Of a DNA stretch of 64,000 bases, positions 47,501 through 59,423 are shown in pieces. Under the pieces are notes generated by a model, which searched no databases, was not told the origin of the DNA, and worked only from the letters and a program-made list of their open reading frames with translations. Position 1 is the first letter of the stretch; the number at the start of each line of letters is the position of its first letter. The position numbers and the translations under genes are program-made. The DNA is from Acanthaster planci (Eukaryota > Echinodermata > Asteroidea > Valvatida > Acanthasteridae): contig NW_019091432.1 of assembly GCF_001949145.1 (NCBI RefSeq), positions 706,813-770,812 of the forward strand, written 5' to 3'.

Positions 47501-49650
47501 ACGGCAATCACTGGATAAGTAATAAAGAAAACTCCCCACTGAGGATTTCCTCAGGAGAACAGCGGTTTCCAGGAATTGTGTAAAAGTAGTGGTTTGAGGG
47601 AAGAAGTTTCTGATCTGATCCAACAGATCTAGTATTCTGACTCCGTTGTTGGTGAAGGTTGGTCCCCAATTGGCCACACCACATGCTGACCCTCCGCTGA
47701 ATTCACTGACTGAGCCACAACTCCCCCTGTGTCACACAACGTGATCACACCAAATGCATCAACTGAACAATACCATGAAAAATCCCTAATCAGTTTGACC
47801 TTTGACACGGAGTCTACCATTACCCTTGTAGGGAACTAGACATGACGAATCACTCATACATGTACAAACGACACATGCTCCAATGATTACAAAACCATTA
47901 TGCACCAGGAGTGTACACCAGGTGTGTGCACTTAGATTAGGCCATTCATATTCAACCACACCATATTGTTTGATTAATAATGGAGTGATAAAAGACAGCT
48001 TAACTGGATTTAACCAACTCAACCATCCCCACAAAGGTACCCCATTATCACTGGACAGTTATATGGGCTGTGCACATTTTCCTTCTAAGTTCTAAATCTC
48101 TTGGTATTTTCTGACCCTAAGAACAGAAAGTAAATGTTGCACCACGAGGCCAGCAACAGACTGAGGTACTGAGATGTGTTTTATCTTCTCTGTGAGATAA
48201 TAGAAGGGGAGATCTAAGCACGTTTGCCAGGATCAAAGAAGCCCTCAAAAAGAGAAAAGCTTCTCCTTGTACATACTTATAGGAACATGGGCAATGGAGA
48301 CCTCTCCAGTCTCCACTCTGCCCCTTGGAGAAGATTCCAAGGCCATCAAAAGTAACTCTACTTCATCTCGTTATTTACAGGGAAACTGTTTGTTCTTTAT
48401 TTTCCCGAAATGGCTACATTTTCCTCATATGTGTGTACATTTCCCTTCCTCATCAGAGCATCTCTTTTCATTTTTTTTTTGTCACTTGGACTCTAGAAAA
48501 TTTAAGGTGCAATTACATGAATGTTCGGGATCAATACACCTGTCCCTTTGCTTCGACCTCATTCAATTTTCGTCATAGTCATCCTCCCTGGGAACCAGTC
48601 CTATAATCACTTGTCAGCCTCTTGGGCAGATATCATCACTTGAAGTTCTTGGCAAAACAAAATGCAAGGATGCAAGGGGCTAAAAATTTGTCCAGAGGCC
48701 AAAGAGACAATGTGGAAGTGATTGAACACCTCCAGGAAACTATCAGTAACACACAGGTGTATGGATAGGGCAGATTGGTCGGTCTGCAGAGTCTTCGATG
48801 TGAGAAAACTGCTGGCCACATCAACTATTTCAAGCCACTGCATTTTACCTGCACAAGGAGAAATTCAGCACAATTTTTCGACCCGAAGTTCCAAAGTTCC
48901 CATTTGACAAAAATACTGACAAGAAAACTGTTTCTTTTCTCCATAAAGTTTTGATACCCCTCAACTTTTTGGGTCTATAACTGGGATAAAGCTGGGATAG
49001 GACTGGAATAAGTTCAGGATTTAATACAGAGATTTGACAATTTGAAAACGTCAGATAAGAATTTGAATGTTTCAGATGTAAGATCATGCAGGTCTGCCAA
49101 AGAAAACACCTAAAATCTCAAAGTTGGGATTCTTTAATCTCCTCAAGCCTAACTCCCTGTGCCAGTCCACCATTCACACCTCGGCTTGTGTGTTGAATAA
49201 ACAACAGCATTTGAAGTCCGGGCCTAGCAAAACTCGGCTGGGTAGTTCATTGCACTGTGGCTCCGGGACCTGGTTAACCTCAAAAACACAGCCTCTCACG
49301 CCAACACGACAAAATATAGCCCCGAGATGTCCGGCGAGCAACAAAAAGTAGGGGGGCCCACCCAATGAAAGACTCAAAGAGAGCAAGTATTCGGCCGACG
49401 AAATTTCCCTTCTTCTGCTTGGACAGTCACCACAAAAAAAGAACGACAAAGGAGGGGAAGTGTACCCTGACTGGGTTGATTGGGTGAATATAAATGTGCA
49501 ATTTGCACCCTCTGCTGGTGCCCTATACACTGAAGCAGGGCACTCTCTTTTCCAAAGGTGTTAAGCTGCCAAATCCTGACAAGAACAATTCATAAAATCA
49601 GCTGGAGACAGACACCTCCTCAAGAAATCTCCAAACTAATTTTAGGGTAC

Positions 49651-49690
49651 ACACAACTACCATCAAAGAAACACAACTACCATCAAAGAA
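49651..49690. repeat. Perfect 20-bp tandem duplication
   Basis: ACACAACTACCATCAAAGAA occurs twice back to back with no mismatch, in otherwise unique intron sequence. It looks like a recent simple duplication. Confidence 0.9.
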
Positions 49691-52600
49691 CCCTTATACT
49701 CCAGTATTCATTTAAAAAGTGAGCTGCGCTACTGAACAGCCCACATGTACCAGTACGAGTACCTTTATGTCAGCATACACTGGCTTAGTGTTACTAATTT
49801 ATATACAACAGCATCTGTTATGGTTAGCAGCTATCAGAAAACAAACACACTAAATTATTATTAGGAATAAACACAGGATTGGCACGGACCAGCTTTTGAA
49901 ACCCATTCTATTGATATCCAATGGATAAAATGTACACCATGCCTGCAGAAAACAAGCCATCCGTTATACTTGTTACATGTAACATGGAGAAATGCATGTA
50001 ATAATCAGTTGTCAAAAAAGTTAGGCATCACTCCACAAGTGTTGTAATACAGTCCAAATGGGTTAGTTCACACACTTCGCATTAGACAGTTTGGTAGTGT
50101 TGTGACATAAACAAAAATAGACACAAGTAAAATGCATAGCCTTTTTGCCTTTAATCCTGATGATAACACAATGATAATGACAATATTACAAAACCTTTCT
50201 TGATAAGGAGGGTTCCAAATTAATTGCACTCAACTTGCTGCAGTCCCTTCTAGTTACAAATGCTACCTGGTGATTCACATCAACAGAGGGCACTGTTCCT
50301 GTGTCTTATTCTTGAATGTGGGTCATATCAATCATATTTATGACAAAACAAAGAAGCACTGGCAACAAAGGAAGTTGTAACACCCATACAACCTGAACTA
50401 TGGCACAGTGTCACCGAAAACTAAACAGAAAGCACCCATCCTGATTTCCGGGAAGAAGTTTCATTTTAACTCCAACTACCTCTCTGTCCTACATCTCCTT
50501 CCTTTGTCTGTCTTTCATTTTCACCAAGTAAAGATGACTAAAGTTGAAACAAATCAGGAGTACATGTACTTTTCTTTCTTTTGTTTTTTCTTGACAGAGA
50601 CCAGAAAAAGGAGACTTACATTGAGGGTGTTTAAAACATTTTGTCTCAAAAGGTGCAAAGAAGTTTGAGTGGCTTTTTCAAATGATCACAGAACAATTTT
50701 TGTGCACAAAGTGAATGGAGGAGTGGGCAATAGCGGCGGTGAATTTCCACTGCTTGCAGGCCACACCTCTGGTCCAGTAATGGCTTACAACTGTCAGGTT
50801 TCTCTGGCCACCCCAGCCTGGTTTGGGGACAACGCATCATGTGCATATTCACAGAGGTACATGTACATCTAGCACAGTTCTCGTATACCACAAGTCAGAG
50901 CACTGTGACATCAAGTGACCACTTCACCCTGCCCAGGGCACGGTCTGATGAAAATTTTCCCACATCACATCCAATAAAGGTCTTCCCCTCTCCCCCTACA
51001 AACACTCGCAAAGTTCAAGGTGAAGGTGGCTGCCACAGGAAAAATCCCTAGAAGATTCCCAAAGGAATTTTACGGGGAGGCCTCTTTTTTGGACCAGAAA
51101 GTTTTTCGGAGTACCTTCAGGACCAAACCATGACGTCTGGCAGTTGGTTCCTGCTCAATCATGCAACTCTAATACATGTTAATAAATAAGCTTTATAATT
51201 TCTGTATGTGTGTACTCGTTATATTTTACTTGTAGTTGGAGATAGAACTGAAGGTTGTAGGTGCCATCCGTCACCCTTACACTCATGGACTCAACGACCA
51301 CTTTTTAGAATATCAGTATTGTGGGAGAAGTTGTACGACTCGTATGTGAGCAGCTGTAGTATTCTCTACTGTCTGAAGGGCAGACAGCCTGCCAGGTCTC
51401 CCTCAGACTCCAAGGTCTGCCATTTAATTATGCTCTGTCATCTTATTAGTCAACGCTCAATGACTGTACCTATGCTTCTGATGCACCTGCTATTGAACCA
51501 ACAGCTACCGTGCAGGTAGTGGCATATATAGCCTATGAAAAAATTATATTCTCTCGTGCATATTTTATTTGGCAAATTGATAGCTCTTCTCAAATGGAGG
51601 AAGTGTTCCTGCATCATTTGAAGTGATGTGTGAGCCCGTGAGATACAATAAATAAAAATAATTAGAGAAAGTGACCTGAAAACCATAAGAGCTTTTATGG
51701 ACATGTCCATTTTAAATGGTGAATTTAAAGGCTTCCATGCAATATCCTTGAGAATCTGGCACCTGTACTTGACATTGAAAGTTGTAAACAGGCAAAAAAA
51801 TTGGTAATCAATGAGAAGGAGCCATGTCCAAGTGCCGATGAATGACGGCAAGTTTCCTTCGGAAACACGCTCCACAAGGCAGAGCCTGCCTTCAAGCTAT
51901 CCGGGGTGGACTGGCGGTGTCATTGAGCTAACAGACTACCATTGCTTTTAACCAAACCCCAATTGTCGGACGTGATTGAATTAAGCCATTAAAAAACAGG
52001 GATATTGTTATAGATACAGGAAGGAGTGGAAACTACCACCGGTACTCGGCACAGTGGGGCTGCATTATCCATATCAAGGGGCCATTTGCCACAAGGGTTT
52101 CCCTGGTCAATGCGTTCATTAGGGTTTCCGGTGTTTCATTAACCATCCAGCAAACCAGAAAATATGCAAAGAAAATATGTGCCTCAGGAAACTCCATTCC
52201 AATACGGAAATAAACAAATATCTTCCTCTCCTGTGGCAATCATTTTCCCCCCAATATGAGCTCCACGACAAATCTCTGAAAATAACAAATGTACTGGAGT
52301 TTCAGAAGCAGAGTTGGAATGACGATTGGCATTCCATATTTTATTTTAATTTGTCTGGAAAAACAATTCCACACATTCTAAGAGACGAGCTTTCATCTTC
52401 AATTTTCTTTCTTCTTCGTCCCAAATCCTCAAGGTAGACATCTATCCAATCATGTTTCTATTTCCATGTCAGGTGCCCCTTTTCCTCCATTCTCCCCTGC
52501 TATATTTCATTTTCAATGCCATTTTTCAGTCGGTTGAGATTTCTTCATGTCAAACACGCAACGTCCCCGGCAATTATGCCAGTCTCTCTCTCACTATTCC

Positions 52601-55481
52601 AACCAGAGCACGGCACGGCCGACCTGCTGGGTCCTTCAATCCGCAGAGAGTGTGTGTCCTGTGCTGTCCACTGACGGCATTGTATTTCAGGAAGCACGTG
52701 CATTACGACCAACCACGGATGGCCTGTCCACTTGAAGATCAAGACGCCTCTTCCAAGGACCGTTCGGATCACGAACCCAGCATCAGTATGCAAAAATACA
52801 GGTGTTTCCATGTACATAAATATGTACATGTACGTGTTCAGGGAAAAAATACATCACACATGGGGCTGAAGCAGACACCATCTATTACAAATTAACCACC
52901 GGCAAAATTTTGTGCATCGTAATTGTTGACACCATTCTTAGAGCTTCAGAGACAGTTCCACAGAATGGTGACAGGAAGATGCATTTCTCCCTTACATCAG
53001 ATAATACCAGAATCATTTTCATAGAATTCCAGAACTGCTGAAGCTTACATGTACACCGGGCAAAATGTTTTGCTCCTGAAAAGTTCATGGTAACCACTCA
53101 ATGTCTTAATTAACACAGGGTAAAAATACCAAGTCATCACATTTGCAGATTTTAATAAATATATATCTTAAAAAATAACAAACTATACGATCTTCATACA
53201 TGTACCAAGAAGCAAGAGCTGTGTGCAAAAACTAAGAAGACATTCAGTGCAGCAGCAAAGAGAGCACAACTGAGTATGAGAAACTGAACAGAAGGCCCAC
53301 AGGTACCAGACAGATGTTCCAACATCGCCTCTCTATATTCAAAAGCTTCTCCTTATGGCCATCCACAGTATCAATGTCAACACTGAAGAACATAATGGAG
53401 TCCTTTCAAATCTCCTGTCCATATTTTGATTGCTTTTTCCCTCCTCTAGAAAACATTGGGTCCCCCCCCCAATTCATCCCCTGTGCAACTGTAATCTTTC
53501 CTTTCCCCCCAGAGGGCATATGAAGTGTCTGAGATTACAGCGCTTTTGATCAGAAGCCCTCTGATACTTAAACCGTCACCAGGGCAACAAAATTCATTTC
53601 CATGCAAGTTTACGAGTGCAAGAAAAGTCCAAACGGCAATTCTGACTGGCTACATTGCACCTTTAGATGTACATGTAAAGTAAATCAGTGTTAGACATTA
53701 CAGAGGAAACAGCTCTCCGAATAAACATGTCCCGATGTTGTTTAAATATAAACAAATTTCAAGACGGCATTCAAATTACATGTACAAAAAAGGGGCTCAT
53801 TGCTTGCAGTCGGCATAATGCTATGCCAATGGGCCAATACATGTACATTACATCTTAGCAGATTCTGATCAGAAGGCATTATTAATTAGATGTTTCTGCA
53901 CATAAACCTCTGTAACCTGAAAGTTTACGTTACTTTGGTCTTAATTACCGGCAGCTCGCAGTGCTGCTAAAACATTTAAATGATTATTTTTAAGTTGAGA
54001 ACAGTACACATCCAAAATACAAAAGTAACTTTCCCCCTTCAAATAAAGACTATTTTGTTCATGTCTATATGTACTGTACCTTTGTGTTAGAATTACACGT
54101 CAACCCTAACAAATTTATGCACATAACTTGGCCTGGATACCAAGAATCACGGCTCCAGTATCCTGGTTACAGGACAAATCACTCCATCTGGCGACCAGAC
54201 TGCTAGTTGAAACAGGATACAAGGACATTTAGCTTTGCCCCAGGAACCTGCCTTTCATACACGAGGGGCAGAGACCTCAGCAGCAATTTCTCCAGCATGC
54301 ATGTTTCTCTGAGTGTCCTAGACTAATATTATTTTAAAATGTTCATCACTTAAAAGTGCCTGAGGGGAGCAAAGAGGAATGAATAAATACATGTAAATAT
54401 GGTTTACTTCAGTGCCCCCCCCCAAAAAAAGGAAGAGATTTGGGGGAAAAAACATTATCAAGGACAGGCGGTATTATGATTTTCTTTTTTTTTTAATAAT
54501 GGCCAATTTCTCTGAACTAATGTGTTTTGTTGCTTTTTCACAAAATTGAAAACATTCTGACATTTTTAATTTTTCAACTTTTTTTTTCTTTTTCAGGAAA
54601 AACTAACACTTGTTGTAATTTGCAGCGACTCTTGCTTGCTTGCTCAGGCGTTGTCAGTCTGAGCATGGTGTTCAGACTGCAGTGCACTTGAAAAAAATAT
54701 GAAATTCACACCCCACAAGCTATTACATGTATTACCCTGCTTCGGGTGCCAAACACACTGCTCTCACATTTCACAGCCTATCACAACTGCTCACAATGTA
54801 ATTTACAACTTCAAATGTTTCAACACCCCCCCCTTTCAAAACAGGACACCTGGTACCAGTTAACAGAGATCAAGACCAGACTCCAGTTAAAGGGGACTAA
54901 GCAACAAATGGGGATCTGATACTCCCTTGGTTGCAGAAGTGGGATTCAAAAAAACTATCCCCGGGACCAGTGAAATTGTCCATGTGTGTGGGGGTTTGAC
55001 ATTTGATTGATGACATAAAACATAATACGGAGCCTTCATTTCCTCTTTTCTCCCCCGCCAGTTGTCATATTTCAAGCCTGTTGTGGGTTGGCTTGGCATA
55101 TGCGCATGTGTATGTTCCCCACAGACAGGGGAAACTTACAGCTGCAAAAGGTTTACTTGAAGTGCATGCAGAGATTTATATGTCCTCCGAGACATTGCAA
55201 CATATGATGGGAGAACATCTGCTTGCACTGACCAAAGCCGACACAAAAAAAGAACACAGCAGAGAAGCAATTTTCTTCAACCAACGACGACAAAACATCC
55301 ATAAATTTCACCAAGAAATGCTTTCCAAGTGAAGTCACGATTATAAGGAGACCATTTTGAAGGTTGTCACAGGCTTAAGCAATGCATTGGTCTGTACATG
55401 TACTGTAGGGGACATCACCATGGCTCTGAAGTCCACATGAGATTCCTGTCTTTCCTCCTTACGCAACACGGAATGTAGATG

Positions 55482-55552
55482 GAAATGTCCCTACAACTCG
55501 GTTCAAATTTCAAACAAAAGAACTTGTCCCCTTAACGCGGTGAATGCCTACC
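55482..55552 (-). repeat. Interspersed repeat family, truncated copy 1
   Basis: Reverse-orientation copy of a family also seen at 57221 and 59281. Read on the minus strand it gives GGGTAGGCATTCACCGCG, TTAAGGGGACAAGTTCTTTTG, then an AATTTGAACC-like stretch and GTTGTAGGGACATTTC before similarity ends. It lacks the second half of the element. Confidence 0.75.
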
Positions 55553-55760
55553 CATACATGTATCTCCACTTGCACAGGCTTGCACAGAGTTGCAACCTGC
55601 CTCCTCCTTGCACCAACTGCGTGGGCGAACTGGTGATTAATGTTTGCCATCTACAAGTCCCTCCAAAATGGGATTCCCATCTGCATTTATGATTATTGTT
55701 ACCAGGAGGTGAGCAGCAGGTGGGCACGTGGAGAAAACTCAAGGACTCCCAACACCGAGG

Positions 55761-55783
55761 ATTATAATAATAATAATAATAAT
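55761..55783. repeat. (AAT)n microsatellite
   Basis: About seven ATA/AAT units at a single locus. Confidence 0.85.
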
Positions 55784-56201
55784 GAGGCCCACTCCAAACT
55801 AGTTAAAAATCATATCTGGAGATGTCCTTGAAAACCACTTATAAGCATGTGGTTTGTGATTCACAGTGAGGTAAAAACCTAAAATTCTGTGCTTGGATAA
55901 CAAATCGTGTTGTCAAGGTTTTTACACTGACATATTATTCGAAAGACATACCAAATATTATTGAGCTGATTCATTTTTAATGGCTTTAGATGAATTATGG
56001 GGGGGGGGATAAAGCAGCCCAGAAAACACCACGAGGGAAATCCCCAATCTGGAATGATTCAATAAAGTTCTGCATACAAACTCAACTCTGAGGAAGGGAG
56101 AATGACAAGATTCTTATGGGCATGGTTTTTTTGGCCTTCGACGATAACATACCCTCCCCTGTACCACATGTGGAGAAACATTCTACATTAACATATTAGC
56201 C

Positions 56202-56285
56202 TCAGAGGGACTTGAACCCTTGACCGCCTGATTACTAGAGCAGGCACCTTGACAAATCAGCCAATAAACTTGATGGGGCTAGCAC
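56202..56285 (-). mobile_element. tRNA-derived SINE, head region
   Basis: On the minus strand, TTGGCTGATTTGTCAAGG (degenerate A box) is followed by GCCTGCTCTAGTAATCAGGC and the B box GGGTTCAAGTCCC at 56207-56219. This order (A box, GCCTGC...ATCAGG arm, B box) is the standard head of invertebrate tRNA-derived SINEs. The anticodon-like loop is too long and the acceptor stem does not close, so it is not a functional tRNA gene. Confidence 0.6.
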
Positions 56286-56615
56286 AAATGACATGGATGG
56301 AAGTGTTATGAAGTCTTGAAGTCTGACAGAAATAAACACCCACTGAAAAAAAAAAGTAAGGAACGGTTATTTTTTCTTTCAGGAATGATCTACCATGGCA
56401 TTGCTTTTTCCGAACGAGGCAGGCAGACATCCCATGCCAGCGGAAGCGGTATCTCTCAGTATAAACATAAACTTTTTATCAAGCGCTTTTCAGAAATTTT
56501 TGGGCAGCCAAAAAAATTCTTTTTTTTTCTCCCTTCTTTTATCTTCAAAACAAATGCAGTCTGTTAATTACTAATAAGAGAGGAGGGGGACTATGGCCCA
56601 GAGCAAAGTGAGAAC

Positions 56616-56690
56616 TGGGATTGAACTCGGCACAAAGTGCAGCCCATAAAACAGACTAGGGCCCTATTCCCACCGAGGTCAGACTGGGGT
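56616..56690 (-). mobile_element. Second degenerate tRNA-derived SINE head
   Basis: Minus strand: GACCTCGGTGGGAATAGGGC (A-box-like), then a decayed arm, and a B-box-like GAGTTCAATCCCA at 56616-56628. It lies about 400 bases from the previous one in the same orientation. It is more mutated, hence the lower confidence. Confidence 0.45.
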
Positions 56691-57220
56691 CACATTCAAG
56701 TTCTCCATTTCAGCCAGGAAAACGACTTTGGAATTGGAGCCCTCAAATCCACTTGTGAAAAAAAATATCAGATGGAATGATTATATTTCAGGCCGTGGTG
56801 TTTCCCAATTCTCAGTCCCTGAAAGAAAAGCTCAGTATCAAATCTGGTATTTCATATCAAGAGACTCGAGGAGATAATGGGTAAATGGTTTGTTGAGCAA
56901 AGTAAAAGGACAATTACCGGGACAAGTTTAATTTTTGGCAAGTTTGGCACAGAAATTTCATAAGTTGTGATCAAAGTTTTCCATTATTTTTGTCCACTCA
57001 CTACTCTATATTTTGCACGCAAACTTCTCATGGGCTAAGTGCCAAAGGAAATGTTATCATACAATGTACCTGTGCCAAGGATGCAATCCATGCTTACCAA
57101 AGCACAATGACTTCCATAGGGAAAAATTACATGCTGGATTGAAACACTGTATACTACTCAGAACATACGTATGTACGTTGAACATGCACTACGTGTGTAC
57201 ATGTGTTCAGTGTTTGTGGC

Positions 57221-57367
57221 TAGGCCTTCACTGGGTTAAGGGGATAATTTCTTTTGTTAGGGTAAATTACCAGTAGGACTGAGTTGTGAGGACATTTCTG
57301 TGTCCCTATAATGTTTTCGGTCCCAATAAAATGGAGGTGAAATGACGTGTGTTTGTCCCTGCAACTA
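57221..57367 (+). repeat. Interspersed repeat family, copy 2
   Basis: Plus-orientation copy: CCTTCACTGGGTTAAGGGGA, TTCTTTTGTTAGGG, GAGTTGTGAGGACATTTCTG, then TCCCTATAATGTTTTCGGTC and GTGAAATGACGTGTGTTTGT. It aligns over its whole length with the copy at 59281. The core pairs GTTGTGAGGAC with downstream GTCC-type sequence. Confidence 0.75.
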
Positions 57368-57832
57368 AGTACAGAACAAGTACATGTACACGTATGTGGG
57401 TATATGTCATGCACAAAGGCTGACAATGCACGATGCAACAGAGTTTAAATTTGGTCTCCAATATAATTCTGTTCAGGGCCCTACCTGTCCTTGATGTTTC
57501 ACATACAATGCCTGCAAGGAATTCTTTTTTTGGGGGGTGAGGGATGACATCAAATGACAAATGTCTCTGGCTATTCAGCAGGATCAGTGTTGGAAATTAA
57601 ATCTAAAGTAATCAGCCATACCCCTCCCCCATAAGTAATTAGCAAATGATCTTAGTTGACCAGACTTTTGAACGAGTTCCGAGAAATGATTATTTCTGAG
57701 AGGCAACATATTGCTTGGTCGGGCTATGTGTAGTTTCAGACCAATTTTGCTGGCCAGCCCGACTGAAATAGCATCTGGATGTTTCTTCATCATTAGGAGC
57801 CAGGTGATGTGCCACAAGGGAGAAAAGAGTTG

Positions 57833-58300
57833 GAGGGAGATGGGATGAGGCGGGCAAAGATGCAGACTTCAAAATGTCAATGATGAGGCTGAGTTTGAAG
57901 GCAGAGATGGCATATCGATTGAGGATGGTAAGGGGGGGATGGGATGAGGCAAGCGCAGATATGCCGACTTCAGAATGTCAGCAATGGGGCTCAGTTTTGA
58001 AGGCAGAGACAGCATATCGACTGAGGAGGGTAGGGAAGATGAGATGAGATGAGATGGGGAACAGACGTTGACTGCAGGATGTGAGTGACGAAGATGGGTA
58101 ACATGCAGGGATTGCATAGCGATTGACAAAGGCAAAGGAGAAGATGGGTTGAGAAGCTGACAGATGCTGACTCCAGGATGTCACTGGCGAGGATGGGTAA
58201 GAAGGTACCAAGGTAGAGACTGCATACCAACTGAAGACAGAGAAGAGGAAAGAGAAGACAGATGCGGACAGTCGCAGACTACAAGACGACAGTGATAAGG
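57833..58300. repeat. Degenerate minisatellite with ~102-108-bp period
   Basis: Four or more diverged units. Landmarks GCATATCGATTGAGG (57910), GCATATCGACTGAGG (58012), GCATAGCGATTGACA (58114) and GCATACCAACTGAAG (58222) mark spacings of 102, 102 and 108 bases. GGGATGAGG at 57842 and 57942 fits. The strand is purine-rich. Because 102 is a multiple of three, the minus strand carries repetitive Ser/Leu/Pro-rich open frames, which are a by-product. A GATGA micro-expansion sits at about 58038-58055. Confidence 0.8.
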
Positions 58301-59280
58301 GATGGGAATAAAAGTGATGTACAGGTTGAACAAGGCGGAGGAAGTGAAAGGATGAGACAAAGGACAGACCAGAATAAAGGAGGAGACCAGATATAAGCTA
58401 GGGAAACACACGAAGAGATGAAGGACGAGACAGGTAAAGAATGCTGGCCACTGAGGGCAAGGGGCAAAGACGAGTATGACAGTAGAAATCACATATCAAT
58501 TGGGAGGAAAGCAGGATACCAGTCTGCATTACTAGATTCCAACATCATGTTTGTTTCACATCCACGGTACTCTTCTGTTGTCATAGAGGGCCGTCTTTTT
58601 CAACAAAGCATGCATGCAGGCACATCCGTTATGACTGCAACTGTTCTTTTCTGTTTTTTCACTAGACAGTTAAATGTCTGTCCACCATAAGCAGATCTCG
58701 GATGGTTCCCTCATTTATGACCCCCCCCCAAAAAAAATCACGAAGACGTAGCTCTGGTTGAAAAGCAGAAATAAGGGAGAAAGTTTACCACTCCTATTTT
58801 GAACTGCATGGAGCGGTCTCAGCCTTATCAGATACTTGTAGTCCATATCCATTCAGCAATCATACTCAAGAATAACGATGATCGATATGCCATCAGGCAG
58901 TAACTCCCAAACAATGATGTACCACACAAAGGAAGAGAAAACATGTCCACAGCACGTAAGGTAATCCCAACATGGCACCTGTACCATGGCTATTTGTGCT
59001 GTAACAGTGGAGAAAATGCCAAACAGAGAGTGACCTCTTCATTATCAAGACAAATCCATCATCATCTGAGGCGAGTGGGGTTTAAAGAGGTCAAGCACTG
59101 GTGGTATCTTGAGATGGGAGACTAACTGCTGGACAAACCAGCAGCATTTGGCCAATTTGCTGCTGTCAACGGTCGGAACTGGGTTGAAAAACTTTTTTCT
59201 TTGAAAAATTTATGGGGCCACTTCAGGTTAAAAATGAGAAACAAAGATATGAAGGTGTACATGTACATGTAGGTATACAT

Positions 59281-59423
59281 GGGTAGGCATTCACTGCATT
59301 CAGGGGACAAGTTCTTTTGTTAGGGAAATTTGAACTGACGGTTGTGAGGACATTTCTGAGTCCCCACAACGTTTTCAGTACCCACAAAATAGGTGACATG
59401 TCGAGTGTATGTCCCCACAACTA
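59281..59423 (+). repeat. Interspersed repeat family, copy 3 (best preserved)
   Basis: GGGTAGGCATTCACTGCATT, then CAGGGGACAAGTTCTTTTGT, TAGGGAAATTTGAACTGACG and GTTGTGAGGACATTTCTGAG, then TCCCCACAACGTTTTCAGTA and a final GTCCCCACAAC. GTTGTGAGGAC and GTCCCCACAAC form a near-perfect 11-base hairpin around an 8-base loop. No open reading frame. A (TACATG)n tract lies directly upstream, as in copy 1. Confidence 0.8.

Noticed and set aside
55147-55191. Possible exon ending in a GTAAGT donor near 55146
   Set aside because: The only compatible frame contains a stop codon just after the candidate acceptor.
55533-55548. ACGCGGTGAATGCC, identical to 14 bases of the conserved microRNA miR-124
   Set aside because: It is part of the interspersed repeat family; the other copies differ at exactly these bases, and no miR-124 precursor hairpin arm is found beside it.
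56202-56285. Functional tRNA gene on the minus strand
   Set aside because: The B box is good, but the anticodon-like loop is ten bases, the A box is degenerate and the acceptor stem does not pair.
57833-58300. Regular repeat considered as a CRISPR array
   Set aside because: Units are long, diverged and lack constant repeats with unique spacers, and the genome is eukaryotic.
57869-58492. Ser/Leu/Pro-repeat frames on the minus strand over the minisatellite
   Set aside because: The 102-bp repeat keeps the frame open by itself; there are no conserved residues or gene signals.
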